DNA of 64,000 nt from Gnetum montanum. Lineage: Eukaryota > Streptophyta > Gnetopsida > Gnetales > Gnetaceae. The notes under the pieces are model-generated. The model was not told the DNA's origin. It made no database searches and saw only the letters and a program-made list of their open reading frames with translations. The DNA lies in the NCBI GenBank assembly GCA_015680685.1, contig MNCI01006905.1, positions 16,662 through 80,661 of the forward strand, given 5' to 3'. A program made the translations under genes and the position numbers. Position 1 is the first letter of the stretch. Every line of letters starts with the position of its first letter. Of this stretch, positions 48,801-59,325 are shown one piece after another.

Positions 48801-49450
48801 AATGGACCTACTCATCCAAAAGAATCAAGACTAGAAGAATTAAAACACAAAGGTGTATCAGTGGGGGAAGACTCAAAAGAACCACAAATACCAATACAAG
48901 CGTGAGTGTGATGCATACCTTCAATGGTACAAAGAGGAGTCTATTGAACACCACCATCTTGAGATGTTTCTTGAGGAAACTAGCAGAAGGTAGGCTTATG
49001 AGTTGTTTGCTCAACATATAGTGGTGAGTGGCTCTCTTGAGAGGTAGATCATCATTCACTTAGGAGAGGCTTCCTCTACTACATTTTTCATGGAGCTACC
49101 CACATGGGCCACAATGGACAAAGGTAAGACCCTTACAAGAATTAACTTTGGCTAGGAGGATTGGACTTAGTTTTTAGAGGTTGAGATCCTTTGATGCTTG
49201 GAGGTTGGCCTTGAAACGTTGCCTCCAAAAGATGCTGATGTGGGACCCTCTTAGGTTAGTTGTTAATTTGTGCTTTTACATGTTTTGAGTTAGCTTGTGT
49301 AGTACATATTTACTTACTAACTACTTGTTTTATTGCAACTATGATAATAGGTACCAGGAGATGGTGCATGCCCTAATGGTGCATGGGGGAAGAAGGACCT
49401 CTACCACCACCTAGAATCACCAATTGAGCATGTCCTAATGTGGCCCTACT
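45850..49450 (+). pseudogene. Antisense gene, E/F copy: FCP1-like region, transposon-associated region, coiled coil; several introns
   Basis: Collinear with the X copy. First exon (to 46272): LLGILC where the HAD motif I would be, WFRLGAHEFLEYL, FNVIMWS, SWYISKIWHMVGFSCYNKSN and QNPPRIVYC, the order seen in FCP1/NIF-like phosphatases. The donor GG|GTAAGT is at 46272/46273. After 46362: LHDYVDALALTCTTLE. Exon from 46721: ARLMHVGLMDLF and IIIDSFSSDIRQFF, then GMRVVLNLGEAFF and FGLPTN, then basic KAKRLGSKKICIKS. Introns at 47764-47880, 48109-48199, 48338-48430 and 49255-49350 fall where copy X has them; the first uses the donor GTATGC in both. Stops are scattered. Degenerate catalytic Asp residues argue against phosphatase activity. 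The function is unknown. Confidence 0.65.
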
Positions 49451-49620
49451 ATTGGGAATTTTTCATTTTTTTTGTAACTTTTTGCTACTCATGCTGCTCA
49501 TACTATGTACTATGTGTAATGTGTAATGTGAAAACTCTTTTTTGTATGTTTTATTTATTTATTTTGAACTTACTATGGTTGTAATGCGATGGATTAATGT
49601 GCCAAGTTAGGATTATGCTA
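49451..49620. other. 3' tail of antisense gene, E/F
   Basis: T-rich sequence after the last exon, similar in character to 27541-27830. No gene. Confidence 0.4.
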
Positions 49621-50192
49621 TGATAATGTAACTTGGCCATTGTGAGCCCCATGCTAGTTTAAGGCAATTTCAAGCCATGATGATTGCTAGTTTAAGGCCA
49701 TTTTGGGCCACATTGATGGTATTAAAGGCACTAGTTTAAAGTCATTTTAGGCTACAATAATAGTTTAAGGTCATGGTAGGCCATGAGTTGCTAGTTTAAG
49801 GCCATGGCATGCCACACATTTCCAGTCTAAGTCCATGGTGGGCCATAGTGATAGTTTTAGCCCATTTTGGGCAACTACGAGAGGATGAAAAGCATTGCTA
49901 GTTTTAGGCCATAGCAGGCTATGTAGTGCTATTTCTCTTTTTGTGATTTTGGATCTTTTTAATTTTTATGGATTTTTATGTTTTTCATGCATAAACTAAT
50001 GACTACTAGAGGGTAACTAAACAAATGTATATGTAAACTAAGTGAAATGCATAAACGAAGCAAACAAATGTGTAAACAAAGTAGATAATGTGTAATCTAA
50101 GTAATAAAGCTAAATGTAAATTCATAGACAAATCAAGGTAAAGAAAAAAAAATAAATGCATGGCTAAATATATAAGCAAAGGATAGGTAGGC
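49621..50192. repeat. GTTTAAGGCCATTTT repeat block and AT-rich tail, E/F
   Basis: Seven to eight units (TGCTAGTTTAAGGCCAT, GGCCATG) lie at 49640-49930. AT-rich sequence with AAACAAAG-like short repeats follows to the candidate splice donor at 50194/50193. It is collinear with 21116-22010 of C/D. Confidence 0.7.
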
Positions 50193-51070
50193 ACCTTCCA
50201 TGTGTTGGACTAAGGGGATGTCTTAATCATGTAGTTGCTTCCTAACCTAGTGTGGGTTAGGAGGTTCATAGGGCCTAGATGGTACTATGCGACACTTCCC
50301 TTGACTTTCATATGCTATGTTGAAGGGAAATTTAGCCCATAAGGAATCCTCCAGGAGGTCATTGGTTTCTTTCACTTATTCAAGTGGGTTAGCATCACAT
50401 GCTTCATCCTCATCCTTTGTTGTAGATACATCATTAAGGAACTCCACCTCTAACCCTTGCTCAATGTCAATGTTGTTAATGGCCAAAGGCATTGCATTAT
50501 CATGGTGGATAATGACCTCATCACCTTCATATGGAAGGTGGATTTCTTGATGGATGGGAGAGAAGATGGCTTGTAATTGTACCAGCCAAGGCCTACCCAA
50601 GATCAAGTTGAAGCCTATCATATCCTCTACAATAATGAACTTACTAGTAGTGGGGAATTATTCCTCTGCCATGAAGGCTATTATGATGGTTCCTCTAACA
50701 ATAATGCATGACCCATTGAAGATATTTAGGCATGTTTTTTATGGGCTTTATTTGGTCAGCGAGGCTAGCTTATCAACAATAGTATATGGGATGACATTGT
50801 TGCTACCCCATCGTTGACATGCACCCTATGGATCTTGCATTGACCAATGCATATTGTGATAAACATGGGCACTATGGTGACGTGGCCCTTTTTAGGATTA
50901 TCTTTAATCACTTCATCACAAAATGCTAGGGGTGTTGAGCCTAATTCTTGTGGTGCAGGAGGCAACATCATAGCATGGATGGCATGTTCATCACCTAGGA
51001 TGTACTCCATGATAGGAATGAAGGTCAACATGTAGACTAGCACTTCACAATGGGTATATGAGGTCATACA
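50193..51070 (-). pseudogene. Aspartic protease of element E/F, ending at a splice-donor candidate
   Basis: Minus strand: FITICIGQCKIHRVHVNDG (active-site region, DG kept, near 50820-50880), then GSCIIVRGTIIIAF and GFNLILGRPWLVQL with HQEIHLPYEGDEV (50540-50620). Acidic DIEQGLEVEFLND follows. The order is that of gypsy proteases. Stops separate the blocks. At 50195/50194 the minus strand reads AG|GTGCCTACC, the counterpart of the C/D site. RT lies 8.3 kb further on, so joining protease to RT would need splicing, as described for Ogre elements. Confidence 0.7.
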
Positions 51071-53958
51071 AGCTCAGTATTATGTTTTTCTACTTTAAGG
51101 CTTACATCACTTGGGCCAATGCATCTAGGAAGTCCTTGCTAGTGTCTATTATTTTTCTAGCCTTGACTTCCTCCATACATCCTAAGAGATGAATCTCTTG
51201 AGAAGGGGACTTGAGCTTGGCTTGCCTAGCCTACTAGGAAGCTTCAATGCTCGGTTGTGGCTTACTGGTAGTGGCCTTTTTGATTATTTTGGCTATCAGG
51301 ACTACTAAAAGGGGGACTAGTTTGGGAAAACCTAGCACTCTCTATTCTTGATGTTGCCTAAGCATTTTATTAGTGAGCTATTCATTAGGCCTCTTAGGTT
51401 GCCACCTAGATGGTTTGTTAGTGTTTCCTATGGGATTCACTCTCGAACAGGTAGAGACTGGTGTATTACCCATCACCAAACTTCAAGTACGTAAGGAGTT
51501 AGCATGTTGTGGCATCCTTACAACAAAGGGTGGCTAAACTATTAGTGCTACAACATGCTATGGAGCCGTGATCACAAAGGATATTTTTGATGCCCAAGTT
51601 CACACTCTAAAGATGAAAGGGGACCTTATACTTATGGAGGCCAAGGGGGCCCTTGTGTTGCTAGAGGGCACATAGACCACAAATGGCATTTACACCAGTT
51701 CTAGGTTTTCATCAATGTTAATGGTATTGATGACATACCCTACATCATCTACATTTATAGGGTCCTTATATATCCTCATGGATTGGTTTTGAGGCCTCGT
51801 TGGGTTGGTAGCATTGAGAACCAACTCTCCTCTATTAATCATCTATTGCAAGTCATCTTGCAGGGCCATGCAAAAGTTAGTGTTATGGCTAGGCAACTAA
51901 TGGTAGTGACAAAATCTATCCAACCTAAAGTTCTTAGGAACTAGAGGCTCATTTGGAACCATAGCCAAGGGATTACTTTGAAGCTCATAGTATCTGTCAT
52001 GTCTTTTGTGAGTGTCCTTTGAAATCTACTTGTATTAGATGCATCTACCTTGAGCAATTAGTCTAGGAGTTTCAATGGTTTTAGGGGTAGAAGGGTATAC
52101 TTTGAGTGATCCTTGTGCTCAAAGTTGATCCTTGGAGTTACCTGCAGTGTGGTTGCTAATGACATAGACTAGTTTGTTGTTGTAGTAATAGGGTCGACAA
52201 TTTTGTTGTTGGCTAAGGCCTTGGCTGGCTTGGCCATTGGCTTTGGATTAGCTATTTTAGCCTCATTGGCCATAGTTTCCATGGTTGTAGTTTGTTTGCC
52301 CTTATCCTTGTCTTTCTTGGCATGTAAGTTTTTGTAAGCCATGTAGGTAGGATCCTTGCTAGCTTCTACCACATGTAAGTTTTTATAACCCATGTAGATC
52401 AAGTCCTTGCTAGCTTTTGCCATGTCCTATATGCTCTTTGTTTGTGCAAATGCTTAGCTCAGGGACTACATGACTAGATAGTACGGTTTTGACTTAACAA
52501 AGTCATTAACCAAACCCTTGAAGATGGCTAGAATATTTGTTTCTACTATGGGCTCATGGATTTTGTTTAGTGAAATGCTCTAGAATTGAATAAATTTTTG
52601 TGTAGGTTCTAGATGGCCTTGCTTGATTTGCATGAGCTGGTCAAGGGTTTTTTTGGGCTTCAAGTTATACTTGAAGCATGTGACAAATTGACTCAATAGA
52701 TCCTCCAAAGAGGAGATTGAGACTCTAGGAAATGCTCAGTATTAATCTAGTGTGTTGCTAATGAGTGACATGGAAAAGACACATATGATGGAGTGTGGCT
52801 ACACCTACAATAGTAAGCACTTAGAATGAAAGGTCACCAGATGTGCATTAGGATCCTCTTCACTATTATACTTGGTAAAGTGAAGAAGTAGGATCCTCAT
52901 TGGGAGAGTTAGTGGTGTAACAATAGGACTTATGGGATCATCCTGGTAGAAGTCCATCACTTGAACTATTTTGGAGGAGGTGGCCTTGAGCTAGTTGACC
53001 TCTTCTATTAAGGTTTTGATTATCTAGAATGCTTGATCCAAGCCTTGGGATGTAGCAGCAAGTTGCTCTAATTGTGCTACCTACTATGCTAGTTGGATGG
53101 CCCATGACCTAGTTGTAGGTTTTTGGACCATGCGACATGCTTGTAGTGTAGACTGCACTACAAACACAGTGACTGGGGCAAACCACGCATGCATGGGTTG
53201 GGCCACTACCAAAGGTGTGGACAATATGGGTAGGACATAGGATTCCTGAGTCATTTGAGGCTAAGGGATATGCATAGTGTGCACATAGAACTATGTAACC
53301 ATGATGGTTGCCGATAGGGAAGATTGGATAGGCTATGACTATAGCACAAAGGGCATGTTGATGGAAGGTTCTATGTCTTGGCGTGTGTACACTACATTCA
53401 ATGGATCACCACTAGAGGTGTTGACCTAGAGGGTGACGTTTGAGCTATAACTGTCTCTAGGAAGATAGGTGGGCAAGACTGCAAGGGGACCAAACTAGGG
53501 GTTGTCCATTGGAAAGAGGTATGAAAATAGTTCTCATGCTTAGATCGAGCTTCAAAATCATCCTGCTCTTCTTGTAGGGGTTCTTCATAATCTATCCCTA
53601 CCCCACACTCACTCATTCAAATGCACTAAGCAAGCATCTACTAATAGGGTTCAATGAGTAGAATGAAGTCAACTGAGGAAGGAACATACTCCCATATATT
53701 TTGATCTATGACCTCATAACCTGACTTTGCCTTCATGTCTAGGTGATCTACGAATATACCCAGTTGAAGCTTTGTGTAGATGAATTTTTACTATTCTTCA
53801 TTTAGTGTAGTGTACTTAGGATCTTAGTGATGTAGCTTGAGGGATTGTCTCAGCTCTATCATGGTACAATTGGCAGGGCATTCAATCCTATTTTCTTGTT
53901 GAGTAGGTAGGACAATGAGTGTGCTTGGGACCAATGTTGAGGGTTGCTTAGAATTCAT
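51071..53958 (-). pseudogene. gag: gag of element E/F
   Basis: The ATG at 53958-53956 starts MNSKQPSTLVPSTLI. DFYQDDPISP lies near 52930-52960, then the core TKYNSEEDPNAHLVTF and SISSLEDLLSQFVTCFKYNL (52650-52870), QKFIQF and KIHEPIVETNILAIFKGLV. The C-terminal side (52169-52425) is Lys-rich. It contains a 51-bp direct duplication (52321 and 52372) that repeats a 17-residue segment with ASKDxxYMxYKNLH. From about 52100 to 51071 only weak similarity to the matching part of C/D is seen. Several stops are present. Confidence 0.75.
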
Positions 53959-53964
53959 TGTGCT

Positions 53965-54391
53965 AAATTAGAAGAAAAATTGCTAACTTTGTAAATGACA
54001 AAAAATGGCTAAGTTTGGAAATTGTAAAAAATTGACTAACTCTGGAGAAAATGGCTATCTAAAAATCATGAAAAAATGGCTAAATTTGAGAGCTAACTAC
54101 ACTATATATGTCAAGATCCAACCATGCTCTCTTCTAAGAGCCTAAAATTTAACTAATTGTAGGAAGGGATTTTTTGGGGTTGCTACACAAGGTTTTAGGG
54201 GAATTGACGATGGGATCCAATCTACACCAACTAGTTTGTAGACAATGCCTATGCTAGCCTAAGATCCAACTACTACCAAATGTGATAGGTCCACAAGAAT
54301 GTTAGATCTATGCTAGCCCAAAGCTAGCAACAATGATGTAGATAGAATGTGAGGCAACAACCAATAAATTTTAAAAGAGGAAAATGTATCT
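53965..54391. repeat. Leader of element E/F with short repeats
   Basis: Three to four ~30-bp units (AAAAAATGGCTAAGTTTGGA and variants) occupy about 53985-54090. No gene is seen in the remainder. Confidence 0.6.
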
Positions 54392-54409
54392 GCCCTCCTT
54401 CTAGCACCA
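54392..54409 (-). other. Primer-binding site of element E/F
   Basis: The plus strand reads GCCCTCCTTCTAGCACCA, one mismatch from the tRNA-Asn 3' end as recalled. Confidence 0.75.
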
Positions 54410-54419
54410 AAAAAATTAT

Positions 54420-56005
54420 TGCGACCCAAAATGTTGGTGGCTAGAATGGGAACATTGAAAGGTTTGTAGGTGCATAGCTTTGACCTTGAGTCCACATGAG
54501 GGCCTACTAGAGGTGGAGACAGGGTTCCTACAATGGTCTTGTTAATCAAATAAGGACTTATGAAATGTAGTGTCAAAATTATGCTAAGTGTTTGTGGGGT
54601 GTTCACAGTGTCAACGGGGGTGAGCATAGTCAAGGGTTTCCATTGAAAATGAAGGTGCAAACACACATCTATGCATAAAAATAGCAAAAAATGTAATAAA
54701 ATTCCAAAATGCAAATAAAAATGCTAAAAATGCATAGGAGAAGAGAAAGAGAGAAAGTGGCACAACCCTAAATGGGATTTAGCATAGTTAACCTCAAAAG
54801 GGATGAAGAGGTACATGGTGTACAATAGGCATAGTAGATAGCATATTCATAGACTTGAGGTGTTTAAGCCATGAAAATTAACATCTGTTGTGGTGTCTAT
54901 GCCTACTAGGTTGGTTTTCATGGTGTGCAGTGGACTACCATGATCTCTGATGTCCTACGATGGGCTACAATGGTGTGCGAGTGCCTTATGCCAAATGTGC
55001 TTCAAAAATGCCAAATGCCAAGAATGCCAACCTTCAAATTTTTCAACCCCTAAAACATAGAGAACTAGGGTATTTATAGGCCTAGGTTTCCCATGAAATG
55101 TGAATTGGTTGCCATGTGGCAGTGGGACAATTGGAACTATGCCATGTGGTAGTGGAACAGTTGAAACTACGATGCACCTAACTAGCCTCTTCACTAAAGA
55201 AAATGGTGTTATTCTTTGGTGTGCTCCAATGGACTTTGTGAGATTTCCAAACTGTGACTACACTACCAATTACATATTCATGTACCAAAAAGACCACAAT
55301 GTACCTAACAAAAATGTAAAAAATCCAAGTTTGGAGAATATGTTGTCCACTATCTCAAGTGGTGTTGAGCATAGTTAAAATTTTGGGACAAAGAGGGGGT
55401 GCTAGAAACATGCATGCTACTTGTTGGAGGTGTGTTGGAGTTGATGTGAATGTCAATGTTGTGTTGTGAAGGCCTTTGGAGGTTTTTCTACATGACTATG
55501 CTCAACTACGCTCTAGACTAGGGGACAATGTAGTCCAACACTTAGAGAAATCTTGCAAAAAAAGGTGGCTTTGTGCTAACTATAATCTAAGGCAAGCTAA
55601 CTACACTCCTGACTAGGGTCAAGTGTAGTCCCAGTGCTTGGAGAACTTTTGCAAAATCTAGCTTCCAGTTGACTACACTCGACTACACTCTAGTGCAATG
55701 GAGAGCGTAGTCTCAACACTTAGAAAAATCTACCAAAGTATTTCTTCAATGCCAAATATGCTTGACTATGCTCTAATCTAGTGGAGAGCATAGTCTCAGC
55801 ATTTAGAAAAGTCTACAGTTGCTAGCTTGACACTTAGAAAACTTTGCAACTTGGCCCTTGTGTGTTGACTATGCTCTCTACTAAGATAACTATGCTTTGG
55901 TGAAGTGGAGAGCATAGTCCCAACACTTAGAAAAAATTTACCTCGTGTTGACTCTTAGACAAATTTCTAGTCAAGACATGGTAGCCCTAATTTGGTGGTG
56001 TTTCA
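54420..56005 (-). repeat. LTR F (5' LTR of element E/F), 1586 bp
   Basis: It starts TGCGACCCAAAATGTTGG and ends TTTGGTGGTGTTTCA, as LTR E does. The TATA box is at 55071-55080. U3 composite inverted repeats (GACTATGCTC ... GTGGAGAGCATAGTC, CTTAGAAAAAT) lie at about 55495-55935. Confidence 0.85.
55071..55080 (-). promoter_or_regulatory. TATA box of LTR F
   Basis: The minus strand reads CCTATAAATA. It is the presumed promoter of the element RNA. Confidence 0.65.
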
Positions 56006-56800
56006 TCAACCAATTTCAACTAGGTTTCATTAGGTTCTGAGGCTACCAAGGATGTTTGGAGGGGTTCTAGATCATGTGGGCCCACATTGGGGGTCAAACA
56101 TGGGATAGATAAATGTTAGGGAATAAGAATAGGTGTTATCCCCCCTTTTTCCATGCTAGATACTATTTCCCCAACATGGAAACCCACGTGGTCTAGTTTT
56201 GTCCATGTTTAATCCCTTTTTGGAAGCCTAGGTTTGAAAAGATAGGTTGTAGCTACTAAATATGGTAAAATAGTAAAATTTTAATGATTTTATGAAATGG
56301 GAGGCATGTATCCATGCTAGGAATGATGTCCCTAGTGTAGATGCATGAGAGTTAAGGTTGAAATATTTGTTCTAAATGTCAAAATTGGCTAGAACCTAGC
56401 ATTGATGCAGTTTTTTGATTAAGAGGGAAGGCACATGGTGGGGCCTACAACCCAATAATTTAAAATTTTGAATTTGAAGCTTAATTCCCACCAATATCAA
56501 CATTGAAGAGACTTTCCCCACCTTTCACTTTAGTGCAATTGGAGTTATGGTAGACTAAATAGGCAACTAGGATTTATAGATGGGTGTTTTAGCTTTTGAT
56601 GTGGTCTTTAATGCAAAATTGCACAAGTTTTCAATCACTATTATTATTCTACACTAATAGCACATTGGAGGAGAGCTTTGGTAGATATTTTTATTATAGA
56701 GAGCACAAATATTTAGCATGGAAGCCTTTCATCTTTCTTGCAATCAACATTTATCTCCAATTCTTCTCAATTTCCAACTATTCTCAACATTGAGCCTACC
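56006..56800. repeat. Hairpin array of unit Y, right end, and upstream region of its antisense gene
   Basis: It resumes the array cut at 35026 (GGTGTTATCC...CCATGCTAG near 56145, CCATGCTAGGAATG near 56310). The target duplicate TCAACCA is at 56006-56012. From 56400 it is collinear with 13600-13969 of copy X and contains no gene. Confidence 0.7.
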
Positions 56801-58405
56801 ATGGCACCAAAGCAATGTGGTTGCTACTCCAAGGTAGGCTGTTATACCCATTTTTCCTTTTATTTTCTAGCTATTTTTCATGTTTTTCTTACCATGTGTG
56901 GGGCCATTTGTCTCAAATCTACATTGACAAAAGGGGTAAAGAAAAATTCTGATGAAATCCCACCTCTTTTTTTTTCATTTCTACATAGATCTATGGTTAT
57001 TTCATTTTTTTTCCTTAGTAGATTCAATTTTTGAAATTAGGCTATCTATTTTCATGCCTTTTTCCAAAATTTGGCAATAGGGCCATTTCTGTCAAATCTA
57101 GGCCTTGAAGTTCACTAAAATTTAATTCTAAGGAAATCCTTCCTTATTATTTTGGTGTGTTTTCTAATGGGTATGAATTGTTTTGGATTTTTTGGTTATT
57201 TCTTTAAGGTTATGTCAAATTAAATTTTATGAATTTTACACTTTCTACATGAGAAAGGAAAGAAATGTTTTGTATTTTTTACTAACAAAGTGGCTTCATA
57301 TTTTTATGATTTGATGTAATGGATTTTTATCTGTATGTTTAAGCTTTCCAATGGCTATCGTTTCATTTAATTTGGATTAATAACAATGGAGTCATGGCTA
57401 TTTTCCCAAGGTCATGTAGTCAGGATTTTCATGCCATTTTAAAAATTTTATGTAAGTTCATCAATTGTTTCTAATCAAACAGTAGAGGTTTTGGTTTTTT
57501 CTAGTATGGTTGGGTAGTTCTTGGCTTTAGCTTTCCAATAGAGGTATAATCACTCTAATTGGACTTAGAATGAATTTTTCATTAGACCTATGTCAACAGG
57601 GGTCTGTGTCATTTTCAGATTTTTATCCAAATTGATGAATTTCTCCACATAAATGGAAATATTTTTAAATACTTATTACATGTGGGTGTATAGGGATCTA
57701 TTTAAGCTTTCAAATGGTGGTGGAATCACTCTATTTTGAGCTCAAACAAAATTTTGGTGAATTTTTTACCAACCATATAAGAAAGGGGGTTAATGGTGAC
57801 GGTTACAATTTTTGCTAGATTTTGTCTATGTTTCATGTAAAAATAGTTATGTATCTTTGGTAGTAATGGTCATGGATGAAAATATTGTAATTTTACAATC
57901 CCTTTCATGATGGAATCACTAAAATCAAAGCTTGGATGAATTTTTCATAAATTTTTAGTTATGGCTATTTCATTCTTCTAGCTCTTTATCCCTTTGGGGA
58001 TGGATGTAGTTGACATTCTTAGAGATTACTCTTATCAACTCCCATGATTGTGAAATATGTAAATCATACATTTTAAAATTTTTTAAAGAAAATTAAAGGC
58101 TTTTACTATTTTTAGGAGGCTTTATGGCTATATGCTTTTCTCCAAGTTTTAATGTTTTTTTGTAAGTTTTAATGCTTTTTTCTAAGTTTAGGCATGGTTT
58201 AGACTAAAGCTTAATTTTGGACTATAAAGTCTTGGTATAACATTTTGGCTATGAAGGAAAAGGCTATGAAAATTTGTAATAGTTCTTTTTTGTGAAATTT
58301 CTTAAGCCAATTTGGATAAACACCTTAAAACTTTTTATAGAGGCTAATTTCACCTCCAACTAGGATGTTTTTCCAAACTTGTTAAGAAATTCTAATTGAT
58401 CATAA
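56801..58405 (+). pseudogene. Antisense gene of unit Y: exon 1 and part of intron 1 only
   Basis: ATG at 56801 encodes MAPKQCGCYSK and reaches the donor AG|GTAGGC at 56833/56834. Copy X has MVPKQCGRKSW and AG|GTAGGT at the same place. The following 1.57 kb is collinear with intron 1 of copy X up to about 58405. There homology stops just before the expected acceptor, at the junction with a plus-strand LTR candidate. Confidence 0.55.
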
Positions 58406-59313
58406 TGCATCCATGCTAGGGTTAAAGAGAATACAATGGAGATTGCAAGAGCTATTAAGTGCTTGAAAATGCCCAAGTTTTTAATTTCCTATAGTATGTA
58501 ATTTCCCAAGTCTAGAACTACAAAAGTATATGAAAAAAATCATTCAACCTTGGGAAAAAGTGTTAAACATGTAAATGATGTTTGAGGCTGATTTTTATAG
58601 GCCTTAGGCCATGAATGATGCTACAAAATGGCTTTAATTTGGCTATATAATGGCTGCAAATTTCTACCTTGCACAGGTGAGATGGATGCCAAAATTTGGA
58701 GGGTTACTATATATAGTAAGTGCCTCCCTCCCATGGTCATTCCATTTACTATAAATAGTAACAAGAGCACACCTTCCATGTTGAATATGAACCTTTCATG
58801 CTAAGCCTTCTACCATCCTTGCATGTAGTTTTCCAAGCTAAGGGAGAGGGGAGAAGCTAAGGGGGAACCCTCCACTCCCCACACTAGGGGTAGGTGACAT
58901 TTACCCCTCTACAAGTGTTTCTAGTATAGAAAAATGTATAGCCCCCATAAAACCCATCAAATTTCCATTTCTAGCATTCTAAAAGGTAGTTTTCAACCAT
59001 ACCCACTATCCCTCTCTCTCTCTCTCTCTCTCTCTCTCCCCCAAATGGGAAAACTTAAATATAGATACTAGGTGACTTTTCTCACTTGGAGAATGAGGCT
59101 TTAACCACTTATGAGGCATTTTTCAATTGCAAAAGTATGGAATATGTGAGGTTTCCCCTCATGGATTACAATCTTCACATTTACACTAAAGTTTTACTCA
59201 GGTTTCAAGGGGTGAAAGCTACATGATGAAAATTGGCTATAACATACAAAATTTTGTGGTGTTACATTATATTATTAGAGTTATCCAAGAGACATAAAGC
59301 CAAAATTGTAACA
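58406..59313 (+). repeat. Candidate LTR of a plus-strand retroelement
   Basis: It begins TGCATCC exactly where homology to copy X ends, and finishes AAATTGTAACA directly before an initiator-Met-type PBS. It contains CTATAAATAG near 58755, a 16-bp palindrome (TTACTATATATAGTAA near 58704) and a CT microsatellite. No second copy is seen in the window, so its limits are provisional. Confidence 0.45.
59011..59038. repeat. CT dinucleotide microsatellite
   Basis: About 13 CT repeats, flanked by CCC. Confidence 0.9.
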
Positions 59314-59325
59314 TGGTATCAGATT
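59314..59325 (+). other. Primer-binding site candidate, initiator tRNA-Met type
   Basis: TGGTATCAGATT matches the common plant retroelement PBS TGGTATCAGAGC at 10 of 12 positions. It is on the opposite strand to all PBS sites left of it. Confidence 0.55.

Larger units (their letters stand above)
35027..56005 (-). mobile_element. Element E/F: near-complete ~21-kb Tat/Ogre-type retrotransposon
   Basis: Two LTRs of ~1586 bp in the same orientation bound it, flanked by TCAACCA on both sides. In order on its own strand: LTR F, PBS, leader, gag, protease, 8.3-kb spacer with a plus-strand gene, RT-RNase H-RNase H-integrase, 3' region, PPT, LTR E. Without the solo LTR G (1.49 kb) it is about 19.5 kb. 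The LTRs differ at many sites, so the insertion is old. All frames are broken. Confidence 0.85.

Noticed and set aside
49124-49130. GTAAGAC as an intron donor in the E/F antisense gene
   Set aside because: The aligned stretch in copy X is uninterrupted coding text and the frame continues across it in E/F, so it is likely exonic.
56738-57034. 98-codon plus-strand frame near the antisense gene of Y
   Set aside because: It runs past the conserved donor at 56834 into intron sequence that is not conserved as protein in copy X.
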